Shown piece by piece: positions 1 to 8,315 of a DNA stretch of 64,000 nt. The notes below the pieces were generated by a model, which was not told where the DNA came from, did no database searches, and was given only the letters and a program-made list of their open reading frames with translations. The stretch covers positions 268,144 to 332,143 of the forward strand of contig CAVYTS010000001.1 of NCBI GenBank assembly GCA_963771305.1. Reading direction: 5' to 3'. Each line of letters opens with the position of its first letter. The first letter of the stretch is position 1. This DNA is from CAJCIT01 sp963771305. GTDB lineage: Bacteria; Acidobacteriota; Terriglobia; Bryobacterales; Bryobacteraceae. A program made the translations under genes and the position numbers.

Positions 1-298
1 AGTGCCTAGCGAATCGTGGGGGCGCCACTATTTCAGGTTCAAGAAGTGCAACTGCCCGTTATCAGTTAATATCGATAGCGAAACCAGCGGCCACACGTCG
101 CGTGCAACCATCGGCAGTTCTCGGAAGAGAGAGACCTTTCGGAGACGGAACCCCAGAGCAATAAGCGGGCATAACGAGACTGATCCTTGCAACATCTTGT
201 AGCGACCGGGCTTAGAGGCCAAGAAGTAGTACGGGATTGTCGTGGGGGCTCTCAGAGGAAACGCGCGGCTGACCCCATTTCCTCTTTAAACAATGCAG

Positions 299-967
299 CT
301 AAATGAAGTCTCGCTTTCTTGATTGAAAGAAAAACGTGAGAGCCCCTAGCAAAACAATGATTCCAACTTCTACAGCCAGAACGCGTAGCACAGGCGGACT
401 AAAGATGGCGACCTGACCCGTCCAGTTAGCCGTCAGCGACGGCACCCGCGACATCAGGTACCAGGTAATCCCATACGAAGAGTTGCAAACGACGGTTGCC
501 GCAATTGCCCATCCTTCGGATTCACTGACAAGAGCAACCGCGAGTATCAGGGAGAAACCGATGAGCGGCAGGATTGCCAGGATGAGCAGCATCGGAATCG
601 CGCCGGCAACGCCGCGCGTTGTGAGTAGAACAAGAGCGCAGATGAGCAGCATGAGCCAAGGCGCAAGAAACATCAGCAAAGTCGAGACCAATTTCGCTGT
701 CGTGTATTCAATAGACGACAAAGGCAGGCTCATCAGAAAGGCGAGCGTTTGCTTCTTTTTCTCATTCACAATCGCCGTGACCGGCAGCATACCGGCCAGC
801 ACAATGATGGCAACAAAAAACCAGGTGACTCCGATCACGAACGGCACTTCTCCGCCGCGTGCCACAATAGCCAGGGCAGCGATGCCCGCAGCAATTGTAA
901 GGGTGATTTGAACGCGGTGAAGCCGCAGGTCTTTCCGAACCAGATGTTTAACAATCGAACCGCTCAC
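299..967 (-). CDS. ABC-2 type transporter permease
   Basis: A 222-aa polytopic membrane protein with about six hydrophobic segments, starting near residues 20-35 and ending near 190-212, and a short basic N-terminus (HLVRKDLRLHR). This is the pattern of the membrane subunit of small ABC-2 exporters. The ATG overlaps the stop of the ATPase gene by 4 nt, so the two are translationally coupled and should form one complex in the inner membrane. The order regulator-ATPase-permease resembles ytr-type operons. The substrate cannot be read from the sequence; cell-envelope-active compounds are the usual guess for this class. Confidence 0.85.
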   Translation of the reverse strand: MSGSIVKHLVRKDLRLHRVQITLTIAAGIAALAIVARGGEVPFVIGVTWFFVAIIVLAGMLPVTAIVNEKKKQTLAFLMSLPLSSIEYTTAKLVSTLLMFLAPWLMLLICALVLLTTRGVAGAIPMLLILAILPLIGFSLILAVALVSESEGWAIAATVVCNSSYGITWYLMSRVPSLTANWTGQVAIFSPPVLRVLAVEVGIIVLLGALTFFFQSRKRDFI

Positions 968-1860
968 GCCTCTACCTCCTCGCGGCTATGCTCCACGTTT
1001 GCGACGAAAATCTCTTCGAGCGTCATATTCTCAATACATTGAACACGGGCGCCGCTCGTCCCATAAGCGTTCGCCAAATCGGGGACGAACGCATTCGCGG
1101 TTGCAACCGCGAGTCTTCCTTGCTGCTTCACTGCGATCACGCCGGGCAGTGCCGGCAAGTGAATTCCGTATGGCACCTCCAACCGAAGGCGGCGCCAGCG
1201 ATCGAGGTACGTCTCCTTATCCATGGAATCGATAATCCGCCCGCGATCGATAAACGTGATTTGATCGGAGATTTGCTCCACATCCTGCGTGTTGTGTGAG
1301 GAAAACAGAATGCTCCGGCCTTCGTCAGCCATCACACTTGCCAACTCGGCCAGGATTTCGTGACGCGCCACAGGGTCGAGACCCGTCGTGGGTTCGTCCA
1401 GGACAAGCAGTTTGGGCTTGCGAGCCAAGACCAGAAGTAGAGTGGATTTGACGCGCTGGCCATGCGATAAACCTTTGATCTTCTGCTCCTGCCGCAGTCC
1501 AAAGCGCTTGAGCAGAAGCTGCGCATAGGCGGCATCCCAGTTCCGGTAGATCGATTGCATGAAACGCATGTGCCATTCCAAGGTCAGGGAATCGTAGAGG
1601 CGCATGTCCTCCGAGGCAAAACCAACGTCTCGTTTGGCAGTCACTTGCTGCGCGGGCATGCAATGGCCCAGGAGTCGGGCTTCGCCGGAATCCTGGTGCA
1701 CCAGCCCCATCAGAATGCGAATCGTGGTGGACTTCCCCGCACCATTTGCCCCGATGAGGCCCATGATCTGTCCGCGTGGAAGCTTCAGAAAGATGTTGTC
1801 GAGCGAGAAGAAGCGGTACCTCTTGCTGACGCCGTTCAGTTCTATCGCCAAATCATTCAT
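964..1860 (-). CDS. ABC transporter ATP-binding protein
   Basis: A 298-aa ATPase. It shows Walker A (GANGAGKST, near residue 37), a signature region written LSHGQR rather than LSGGQ, Walker B (LLVLDEPTTGLDP) and a switch His in ILFSSHN. The C-terminal 80 residues form the small accessory domain usual in ABC-2 exporters. The start overlaps the stop of the GntR-type regulator by 4 nt (ATGA) and the stop overlaps the permease start, giving a three-gene operon. It should power the permease encoded downstream. Identity as an ABC-2 ATPase is certain; the substrate is unknown. Confidence 0.92.
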   Translation of the reverse strand: MNDLAIELNGVSKRYRFFSLDNIFLKLPRGQIMGLIGANGAGKSTTIRILMGLVHQDSGEARLLGHCMPAQQVTAKRDVGFASEDMRLYDSLTLEWHMRFMQSIYRNWDAAYAQLLLKRFGLRQEQKIKGLSHGQRVKSTLLLVLARKPKLLVLDEPTTGLDPVARHEILAELASVMADEGRSILFSSHNTQDVEQISDQITFIDRGRIIDSMDKETYLDRWRRLRLEVPYGIHLPALPGVIAVKQQGRLAVATANAFVPDLANAYGTSGARVQCIENMTLEEIFVANVEHSREEVEA

Positions 1861-2252
1861 ACGGTTTCCTTTTCCGCAATACGGTCCCCGGCTTCACGGA
1901 GCCGTTTTTCCAATTCCTTAGGCCGGATGCCCAGTTGTGCTGCGACACGCATGGCGCTCTCCAAATGATGCTGCAGCTTTTGGTCCCACAGCCGCGCGCC
2001 CAAACCGGGGGTAGAAGCGACGTGCGAGCCAATGCCCTGTTGCGTCACAATGATTCCTTCCCGCTCCAACTCCTGATACGCTCGCTTGACCGTAATCACG
2101 CTGACGGCGGTATCCACAGCAAGTTGGCGAATCGAGGGAATCGCTTGGCCTTCCTTCCAATCCCCTACGGCAATTCGCTGCTTGATTTGCTCCATGATCT
2201 GGAGATACATGGGACGCTTATCGGATTGAGAGAGGGTCAGCGGCGCGTGCAT
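1857..2252 (-). CDS. GntR/YtrA-family transcriptional regulator
   Basis: About 131 aa. The N-terminal winged helix-turn-helix (YLQIMEQIKQRIAVGDWKEG, then IPSIRQLAVD and VKRAYQELEREG) is typical GntR. It is followed by a short helical C-terminus of about 50 residues, as in the YtrA subfamily, which regulates adjacent ABC transporters. An upstream in-frame GTG at 2273 lies inside a perfect operator palindrome, so the ATG at 2252 is preferred. The gene is first in the operon with the ATPase and permease and is probably autoregulated through that palindrome, as in ytrA-type systems. Confidence 0.88.
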   Translation of the reverse strand: MHAPLTLSQSDKRPMYLQIMEQIKQRIAVGDWKEGQAIPSIRQLAVDTAVSVITVKRAYQELEREGIIVTQQGIGSHVASTPGLGARLWDQKLQHHLESAMRVAAQLGIRPKELEKRLREAGDRIAEKETV

Positions 2253-2254
2253 CA

Positions 2255-2273
2255 GTGTATAATCAGTATACAC
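2255..2273. promoter_or_regulatory. Palindromic operator of the GntR-ABC operon
   Basis: The minus strand reads GTGTATActgatTATACAC, a perfect 7-bp inverted repeat with a 5-bp centre, ending 3 nt before the chosen start of the GntR gene. It contains -10-like hexamers (TATACT, TATACA). Position and symmetry fit an autoregulatory GntR operator overlapping the core promoter. Binding is inferred. Confidence 0.7.
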
Positions 2274-2382
2274 AGAATGCAGACTATGTCAACCCCTCTT
2301 TTTCCTCTCCTCGGCGATCACGTGGCCATTGCACTTTGATCGGTCTGATCTGCCTCGAAACAGAGGAGTATCGGAGGGTAAA

Positions 2383-2925
2383 GGCCGCGTGAGTTATAGG
2401 GTCGAATTAGTGCGGGCGCGGGGACTCAGCCGCGGCACGATTCACATGTCGGTCGCGGCGAAAATGTGTACCACTTTGGCGGGATGGCGACGTGTTGGGC
2501 GCCAGGCTTTTCAATCGGGTCTTTCCCTCTTGATGGGAAGGCGTTTTCAGAAGGGCCCGGAGCCGTCAAGGGCGCGGCGTTGTTGGGCGCGGCGAAGCGA
2601 ACCCTTGACGGTGAGGACCGTTCTGGGACGATGGCCGAAGAGGGAAAGCGGAAGAATGAGCGGCGAAAGTGGCGCCCTAAAACTGGTACACTTGCTGACC
2701 GCCTCCAACAATTCACATTTCGGGCCTCAGTGCGACGGCCGTCGACGTGCCCGTGCGCTTGGAACGTCTAGACGGCACCACGCAAGTAACGCGGCTCACG
2801 CCATCCACTCCGTCGTTTGTGGTCGCAGCCGCGGCAGATGCGGTGGGCGTCGCCCGCACGTACAAAGTGCAGGGCATCGAGCATATCCGGTCGGGCGTTG
2901 ACCATCTTCGGCGGCGTAGCGATGT
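2383..2925 (+). pseudogene. HupE/UreJ-like protein fragment, split by a small IS
   Basis: Removing the insertion at 2447-2710 and one copy of its 7-bp target duplication joins a continuous frame: GLSRGTIH from the left joins ISGLSATAVDVPVRLERLDG from the right. It then runs through TRLTPSTPSFVV to the family hallmark GIEHIRSGVDHL. This is the periplasmic part and first membrane motif of HupE/UreJ-type putative nickel-transport-related proteins. Roughly the first 90 residues and all later membrane helices are missing, and the frame is lost after VDHL. It is dead both by truncation and by insertion. Family assignment rests on the hallmark motif. Confidence 0.7.
2447..2710. mobile_element. 264-bp IS21-like MITE or deletion remnant
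   Basis: The left end reads TGTCGGTCGCGGCGAAAATG, then TGTACCACTTTGGCG. The right end, reverse complemented, reads TGTTGGAGGCGGTCAGCAAG, then TGTACCAGTTTTAGG. These are imperfect terminal inverted repeats of about 35 bp that begin with TG. The element is bordered by the 7-bp direct repeat ATTCACA at 2440-2446 and 2711-2717. TG termini, long ends and a 4-8 bp duplication are IS21-family traits, but no istA/istB gene is present. It is best read as a non-autonomous derivative. Confidence 0.7.
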
Positions 2926-2977
2926 TCTGGGTCATTCAACGCATAACCGCTTTCTAACAATCAATCAAGGAGAAGCG

Positions 2978-3067
2978 ATGAACAACTACGCGCGGATTGC
3001 AGCCGCAGCAATGCTGCTGTCCGGATTGGCGACCGCTCAGGGGTTTAACACAGCATCGGGGCGTTAA
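2978..3067 (+). CDS. Short secreted peptide or truncated secretory gene
   Basis: A 29-codon ORF with a good ribosome-binding site (AAGGAG, 6 nt upstream). It has a signal-peptide-like N-terminus (MNNYARIAAAAMLLSGLATA) followed by only nine residues. It is either the surviving start of a secreted protein gene whose body was lost in this decayed stretch, or a leader-like peptide. Nothing downstream continues the frame. Function unknown. Confidence 0.3.
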   Translation: MNNYARIAAAAMLLSGLATAQGFNTASGR

Positions 3068-3233
3068 GAGGCAATTGTCGCTAGCTAATTTAGCAACGGA
3101 CAGGCGATTCGGGTCAATGTCAATCTTTATTTATTCAGGACCGTCAGCTACTCCGGGTGAAGAATTGACTCATTGATTTCCCAATTTTGCCCGCTTCAAT
3201 GTCAATCGGGAGATACTCAATGAACGCAGCTCC

Positions 3234-4262
3234 CTACCTTCCCGTGCCCGTCAGGCTGACCGTTTGCGGCCGATGGCTGGCCCCGTCCTGGACGTTCAGC
3301 TCAGCCATGCGCGTGCCTGTGGCCGTCGGCTTGAACCGCACTTCGATGAAGCACCGCGCGTAGGGGCGCCAAACTCGCGCCGCAGGTTCTGTCGGGGGAG
3401 GAAAAATCGGCCGCGGCAGGGCCCGTGAAATTGATGCTGCGGATGGTCAAGGCAGTGGCCAGACGATTGGTCAGCGTCACCGTCTGGGGCGCGCTAAACG
3501 TCGCCACGTTCAGGGGTGGGAAGTTGAGACCGCCTGAGCGACAATGAACGGGTATGCGGCGATGTTGCTGATCAACAGCGGGCTGCATTGCTCACCGCTG
3601 TCGTGGGAGGTGGCCTCCTCCCCGTCCGTCGAGTAGGCATAAAGGACGTGCGGACCTGGCTGGAGCCACGCGGTCTGTCCGCTGAATTGGCCGCTACCCA
3701 GGTTGGTGGCCGCGGTCCAGGCGCCTTGCCAGGTGTCCACCTGGAACAGGAGATTGTCCGGGGTCGTCACCTTGCGGAGAGAACGAGCTGCTGGCCGTGA
3801 AATCAAAGTTGGGCGTGTGGCTGATCGTCTCGTTGCCGGTAAAGCCAATGAGGCCAATAATGGTGGCGTGCAGGGGAATGCTCTCGACCTGCTGCTCGTC
3901 AATCACCGTGACGTCGCCGCTGCCGTAGTTCGCCACGCAGATTCTGCTGGTCACCGGATTGGCGGCCACCGCTTGCGGCCGGGTCCCGGCCGCCACAGTG
4001 CTGGTTGTGTTGGTGGCTCCCTGAATCAGCGTGACGTTGTCGGCGTTGTAGTTCGCCACGTAGATTCTGTTGGTGTCGGGGTTGACGGCCCCGCCTGCGG
4101 CTCGCTCCCGGCCGCCACAGTGGTGGTGTTGTTGGTGGCGCCGTGGATCACCGTCACGCTGGCGCTGCCGTCGTTCGCCACGTAGATTTTGTTTGTCAGC
4201 GGGTTGACGGCCGCCGCGGACGGGCCGATTCCGGCCGCGACCGTGGTGGTGTTGTAAGGGCA
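3234..4262 (-). pseudogene. YVTN beta-propeller / choice-of-anchor-D protein, frameshifted
   Basis: Reading across at least three frames recovers one protein. Propeller repeats of the type AVNPLTNKIYVAND...VTVIHGATN recur three times. A repeat domain (LLFQVDTWQGAW, PGPHVLYAYSTDG) follows, then a choice-of-anchor-D-like Ig module (NVATFSAPQTVTLTN, ending TVSLTGTGR at the stop). Frame breaks lie near 4090, 3780 and 3520. The 5' end is missing beyond about 4262, with no signal peptide. Such secreted propellers are common in Solibacter-type Acidobacteria. It is non-functional as it stands. Confidence 0.75.
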
Positions 4263-4465
4263 TCCACAGAATCGTATCCGCTTATACCACCAGCTAGAAG
4301 GACCACGACGATGAGCTAATGTAGACCCTGCCAGCGGTACTCTTTGAGCGTTGAAGCCATCGAAACGCGAAGGTATTGTAGACCTTAGATCAGCTTGATC
4401 CACGGGCGTATAGGAGCGTACAGGAGCGCGGCACACGGGTCTGCTAATTCTGATAGACTCCAGCC

Positions 4466-4837
4466 ATGCGAAGTCTATTGGTAGTCTTCCTGCTCTTGAC
4501 AGTGTGCGTAGCTCAGATGAATGCGGTGACGACGTTAACAGTGAAAAAATATAGATCAGACATGGCTTCAGACTTGAGTCGACAGATCTTGACCGTCTAC
4601 ATTCGGGGAATGGGAGAAGGCATGATGTGGATAAACACAAGGCTTCAGCGAGAAAAGAGGCCTCTCTTCTGCCTGGCGGAACAGGTCGTGCTAAACGACG
4701 AAAATTACATAGACATAATTGATGCACAAATCAAGAAATTGGCGGCGGCCACGAAGCCAGCAGAGTTAGATGAGATGCAAATCGGTACGATTCTTATGTA
4801 CGGATTGCAGGCAACATTTCCTTGCAACGCCAAGTGA
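4466..4837 (+). CDS. Secreted Rap1a/Tai-like protein
   Basis: 123 aa with a cleavable signal peptide (MRSLLVVFLLLTVCVAQ). The mature part has the spacing of the Rap1a/Tai domain: a helix with YIRGMGEGMMWIN, a first cysteine in PLFC, and the C-terminal alpha-helical segment closing with ATFPCN. Two cysteines bracket the domain, as in type VI secretion immunity proteins of that family, where they form a disulphide. No cognate effector gene lies next to it, so an immunity role is not supported by context. Many family members are orphan periplasmic proteins. Assignment by motif layout only. Confidence 0.55.
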   Translation: MRSLLVVFLLLTVCVAQMNAVTTLTVKKYRSDMASDLSRQILTVYIRGMGEGMMWINTRLQREKRPLFCLAEQVVLNDENYIDIIDAQIKKLAAATKPAELDEMQIGTILMYGLQATFPCNAK

Positions 4838-4944
4838 CCGTATCTCACCAGGCGCCGTACAAGCCAAACCCGAAGGGCCAGTCATTGAGGGGGTATGCGG
4901 TTTTCCGCATCAGCATTGCCCCCACCTTTCCTATACTGTTGTCC

Positions 4945-5079
4945 ATGGACAGGCAAGAAGCCGTGAAACTTCTCCAAGAGCTACAGAAGCTAATGGAGGG
5001 CTTGAGAGATTGCAAGAGCGTGGATAAATTCAACCGAGACGATCTGATACATCGCCGGCCCGGCAGCGAGGAAGGTTAA
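4945..5079 (+). CDS. Small helical ORF, possibly a remnant
   Basis: A 44-codon ORF beginning MDRQEAVKLLQELQKLMEGL, strongly amphipathic helical at the N-terminus, then charged. There is no convincing ribosome-binding site. The surrounding 4850-5300 contains no other recognisable gene. It could be the N-terminus of a gene truncated before the ISAzo13 insertion. Not recognised. Confidence 0.2.
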   Translation: MDRQEAVKLLQELQKLMEGLRDCKSVDKFNRDDLIHRRPGSEEG

Positions 5080-5328
5080 TGACTTGATCACGCAGATCAG
5101 GAACGAAGGAATTTCATAGTCTTTTCAGTAACGTCTTTGCGCCCGGCTCCCCAACGCTCCAGCGATGCCTTGATGAACTTCGTTGCGTTGGCCTCATCCC
5201 CTCTCTTTTGCACTGGCGCGTGCATATTCACGTTCCACAACCAATGCTCCGTGTCCGTGAGATTCCCGGCGAGATGAAACGCCATTCGATTACCGATCCC
5301 ACAGCTTAGGGCTGACGCAAAAACAACT

Positions 5329-7025
5329 TCACAGATTGGGTGAGATGGTGTAGTTCCACTTCGGAAGAACCTGGTGCGGTTTCAGTCGAAGTGATTGAAG
5401 CTGTTCGGGTGTCGGTTTGGCGCCGGTGGGATAGTTGCGACGGTCGAGTTGAGCGGTGACCGACAAGCCGGTATTCGTTCTCGTGGAGCGGATGAAGTTG
5501 AGAATCTTCTGATAAGTGTCGAGTGGTTCGCCTGCCCAGTTCTTGGATATTTCGGAAAAGAGACGATGTTCAATGGGGTTCCATTTGGAAGCGCCGGTCG
5601 GGTAGTGCGCCACGGTGAGGGTCAGGCCGAGGGAGTCGGCCAACTGAGATTGGAGTTCGGTTTTCCAGGTGCGGCGACGAGCGCCATTGCTGCCGCCGGT
5701 GTCGCTCAGGATGAGGAGTTGACGGGAGCGGGGATAGCGTACCGCGCCTTCCTGGCGCCACCAATGTGCAATGGCGTGCGCCGCAAAGGCGGATGTGTCA
5801 TGCGAGACGCCCAGCATGACCGCTCCCCGATTGGCGAGCAGATCGTAGATGCCGTAAGGGATGGCGACACCGGTGGAATCCGAGCGGAAATCGTGGTCGT
5901 TGACCAAGCGGGGAGATAGATCCCAGCGCGCGCCAGGGTTCTTGAAGTTGCCGACCAGTTCGCGTTTCTTGGTATCGACGCTGATGATGGGCAGGCCGCG
6001 GCGTTGGAAGCGCTGACGAAGATCGCTCAGATAAAGGAACTGATCGTTGCGGTCGGGACTAAAGTCGGTGGAGAGTTTCTTGTGATTGACCCGCAGGGAA
6101 TAGCCCATCTGATGGAGGAGACGAGCGACGGTGTTGGGGCTAACATTGACACCGAAGTCGCCCAGCGCCATGGCAATCTTCTCCGTAGTGCGCCGAGACC
6201 ACTTCAACCCGGTGATGGGATCGCCGGCAGTGTCGTATTCGAGCAGGAACTCGATCAGTGTGACGATGTCGGCGGTTTTTTTTCGACCGGTTTGCGGCCG
6301 CCGCCAGAACGGCGGGTGCGCTCCGTCGATACATTCTGATCGAGCAGTTGTTGGCGTCCGCGAGCGACGGTGTGCGGGTCCAAGCCGAGGAATTCGGCCA
6401 GAACGCTATCGCCTCCGTGACCCAGCTTGATGGATTCCAGCCCAGCAAACAAGCGACGCAGCTGCTCGTCAAGCAGACTGTAGAAAAGCAAGATGGCCGC
6501 TTTCAGTTCATCGGGAGACACCTGGAGAGCGGAGGCATCGGTCAGTAGAGGGACCGACTGGGCGGTTTGCCTGGTGCGGAGTTGACCGCGAGCTTGCCGG
6601 CCATCGGCGGAGGTGTAAAGAAATCGTCCGGCCACCTCGGAGCGGCGCAGGCGGTTGGCGCGCACCAGATCGTGGAGGGGATCTTGGACCTCAGCATGAA
6701 GAACGTCGGCCAGTTCATCGGCGAACCAGCCGTTCGGGGACTGGTTGACGAAGGACTCGACGGTAGAGACGAGGGTGCCGTAACGGGAAAACCAAACTGC
6801 ATCGTGGGACCACAGGCCGATGTCATCGAAGCGGGCGGCTTCGCGTAGGGCATAGTAGCGGCCGCGATGGGTATAGCTGGAAAGGTAATCCAGGAGCTTG
6901 AGCTTTCGAAAGACGGTAAGGTCGGCGGACGTGCCGAGAGCCGCTTTGAGTTCGGGCAAAGTAGCGATTTTGTGGCGAAGGAGATGCTTGCGGAGATCTT
7001 GGGGATTGAAGGAGAGTGGGCGCAT
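5329..7025 (-). CDS. ISAzo13-family transposase, expressed by -1 frameshift
   Basis: The first frame (from ATG 7025; an in-frame ATG at 7058 precedes an inverted repeat) encodes an N-terminal helix-turn-helix module (LLRHKIATLPELKAALGT) and the DNA-binding start of the family (RTRRSGGGRKPVEKK). The second frame continues with TADIVTLIEFLLE, WSRRTTEKIA, NTVARLLHQMGYSL and the DDE catalytic region (SVDTKKRELVGNFKN, LSDTGGSNGARRR, WNPIEHRLFSEI). The frames meet at an A8 run at 6276-6283 that forms a canonical slippery heptamer. The product should be a full-length DDE transposase. The extra N-terminal domain of about 160 aa is an elaboration; in relatives it seems to occur fused or beside the transposase. 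Confidence 0.8.
6276..6282 (-). promoter_or_regulatory. Putative -1 ribosomal frameshift site (A_AAA_AAA)
   Basis: In the transposase zero frame the codons are GTC GAA AAA AAA CCG, giving the X_XXY_YYZ heptamer A_AAA_AAA followed by C. A -1 slip moves directly into the catalytic frame (ACC GCC GAC ATC). Slippery A runs of this type control transposase synthesis in several IS families. A chance single-base deletion in a homopolymer would look similar. Confidence 0.6.
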
Positions 7026-7435
7026 AATGTTAGAGTTCCGACTAATCAAACATTTCACTCGGAACTATAACACAATCGACAGAAGCACGGGTAGGCGGAC
7101 CGTGATCGCGACTTCTCCAGTGTTTACAGAGCTTGTAGGCGGTGTGGAGGCCCGTTGATGGGGCCCGTCAAAGCAACGCGCAATGATTTCTTTCCGATTT
7201 CGGCGTACTAGTTAATGTTGCGCAAACCCTTAGCATCTTGTTCAGACGCTCGGCCTCAAGTACCAGCCATAATAACGCTTCGTGTCGAAGATGGTCCGAT
7301 TACATGCGCTTCCGCTCCTGCCGGGGATCATTCTGGCATCAGAGAATGCCGAGCCATCGGATTGAGCACCTTGGCGGAATTTCTGGCCTCCAATTCACTT
7401 GAATTCCCGCGGCCTCATGGCCCAACATATCACTG

Positions 7436-7896
7436 ATGAAAACAGTTGGCTACATTCGCGTATCTACGGACAAACAGGCGGATCGAGGCGTTTCCCTCGA
7501 CGCCCAAGCGGAGAAAATCCGCGCCATGGCAGTCGTCCACAGTGGGGAGTTGATCGATCTCATTGTGGCCGGCGGCGAGTCCGCCAAGAGCCTGAACCGG
7601 CCCGGCATGGTGCGTCTGCTGGCGCTCGTTGACTCCGGCGCCGTCAAAGCCGTCATCGTGGCAAGGCTGGATCGGCTCGCGGACGACGGGCAACACCTGG
7701 ATCTGGGTCCTGGTGAGCAACAGGCGCTGGCCGAGAGATCCGGGGTTTGCGCGGCGACGGCATGGCCTTGCGCGGGATCGCCGCGGCCCTGAACCATCGA
7801 GCGTACCGAACGCGGCGGGGCACGGCCTGGCGGCTGGAGTCTGTGGCACGAGTCGTGAAGCAGGACCAGCCTGTGCGGGCTACGCGGCCGACTTAA
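7436..7896 (+). pseudogene. Serine recombinase with internal deletion
   Basis: The N-terminal 80 residues (MKTVGYIRVSTDKQADRGVS, with the catalytic Ser in RVST) match the intact recombinase at 8316 closely. After IVARLDRLADD the frame is lost. The C-terminal DNA-binding part reappears in another frame as GIAAALNHRAYRTRRGTAWR before the stop at 7894-7896. The segment between, covering the long helix and the resolvase C-half, is deleted. This is a dead paralogue lying head-to-tail before the living copy. Confidence 0.8.
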
Positions 7897-7995
7897 AATC
7901 TGGCTGCTTGCGAGCAACAATAAGGCTTGCTATCTTGTGCCTGACGGCGCGGATCGAACGCTCTCACGCCTCGAAGTTTTTCTCAGTCCTGAATC

Positions 7996-8256
7996 TCACG
8001 CACTAGTCTCTCGTCGAATTGCGGCTTGAACAGCGCGGCGGCGCTCTGCCGGGAGACGGTCTAAATAATGGGCAAGCGCATCTTCAACGATCAGCCACGC
8101 GGGACGCTGTTCAACCGAAGCCATAGCCTTGAGCTTGGCTCGAACGCCGGGCCGGATCGTAATGAGCAGCTTAGGGTAATCTCGAATGCGTTTGGGTTCG
8201 CCCCTAGTCCCCAAACCCTCAGGCGGACGTCCCATGCGCTTCGATTCTTTAGGCAT
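7996..8256 (-). CDS. Small DNA-binding protein, probably ribbon-helix-helix
   Basis: About 86 aa from ATG 8256. A basic, proline-rich N-terminus (MPKESKRMGRPPEGLGTRGE) is followed by a strand-helix-helix pattern (YPKLLITIRPGVRAKLKAMA, then EQRPAWLIVEDALAHYLDRL). This is like CopG/Arc-type RHH proteins. It is divergent from the serine recombinase at 8316 with only 59 bp between the starts. That gap holds two direct repeats, so it may repress the recombinase and itself. No classical toxin partner is adjacent. Confidence 0.65.
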   Translation of the reverse strand: MPKESKRMGRPPEGLGTRGEPKRIRDYPKLLITIRPGVRAKLKAMASVEQRPAWLIVEDALAHYLDRLPAERRRAVQAAIRRETSA

Positions 8257-8264
8257 ACGGTTTA

Positions 8265-8306
8265 TTATATAACAAACTACTTGCACTTGGTTATATAACA
8301 ATCTAC
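8265..8306. promoter_or_regulatory. Direct-repeat operator in divergent promoter
   Basis: Two 16-bp repeats, TTATATAACAAACTAC at 8265-8280 and TTATATAACAATCTAC at 8291-8306, differ at one base and are 26 bp apart start to start. They fill the A+T-rich gap between the RHH gene and the recombinase. The first overlaps a TATAAT-like -10 for the minus-strand gene. Tandem half-sites suit RHH binding, or recombinase accessory sites. Confidence 0.55.
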
Positions 8307-8315
8307 AATTGAGTC

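Larger units (their letters stand above)
5304..7234 (-). mobile_element. ISAzo13-family insertion sequence
   Basis: A 1.93-kb element bounded by imperfect inverted repeats of about 24 bp: left GCTTAGGGCTGACGCAAAAA, right (reverse complement) GCTAAGGGTTTGCGCAACAT. It carries a single transposase locus split over two frames. The boundaries rest on matching ends; no target-site duplication longer than 2-3 bp could be proved. The ends are about 70% identical to each other, which suggests an older copy. Confidence 0.65.

Noticed and set aside
2329..2901. 190-aa plus-strand ORF as a gene
   Set aside because: It merely runs through the HupE remnant and the IS21-like insertion; only the first part matches a family.
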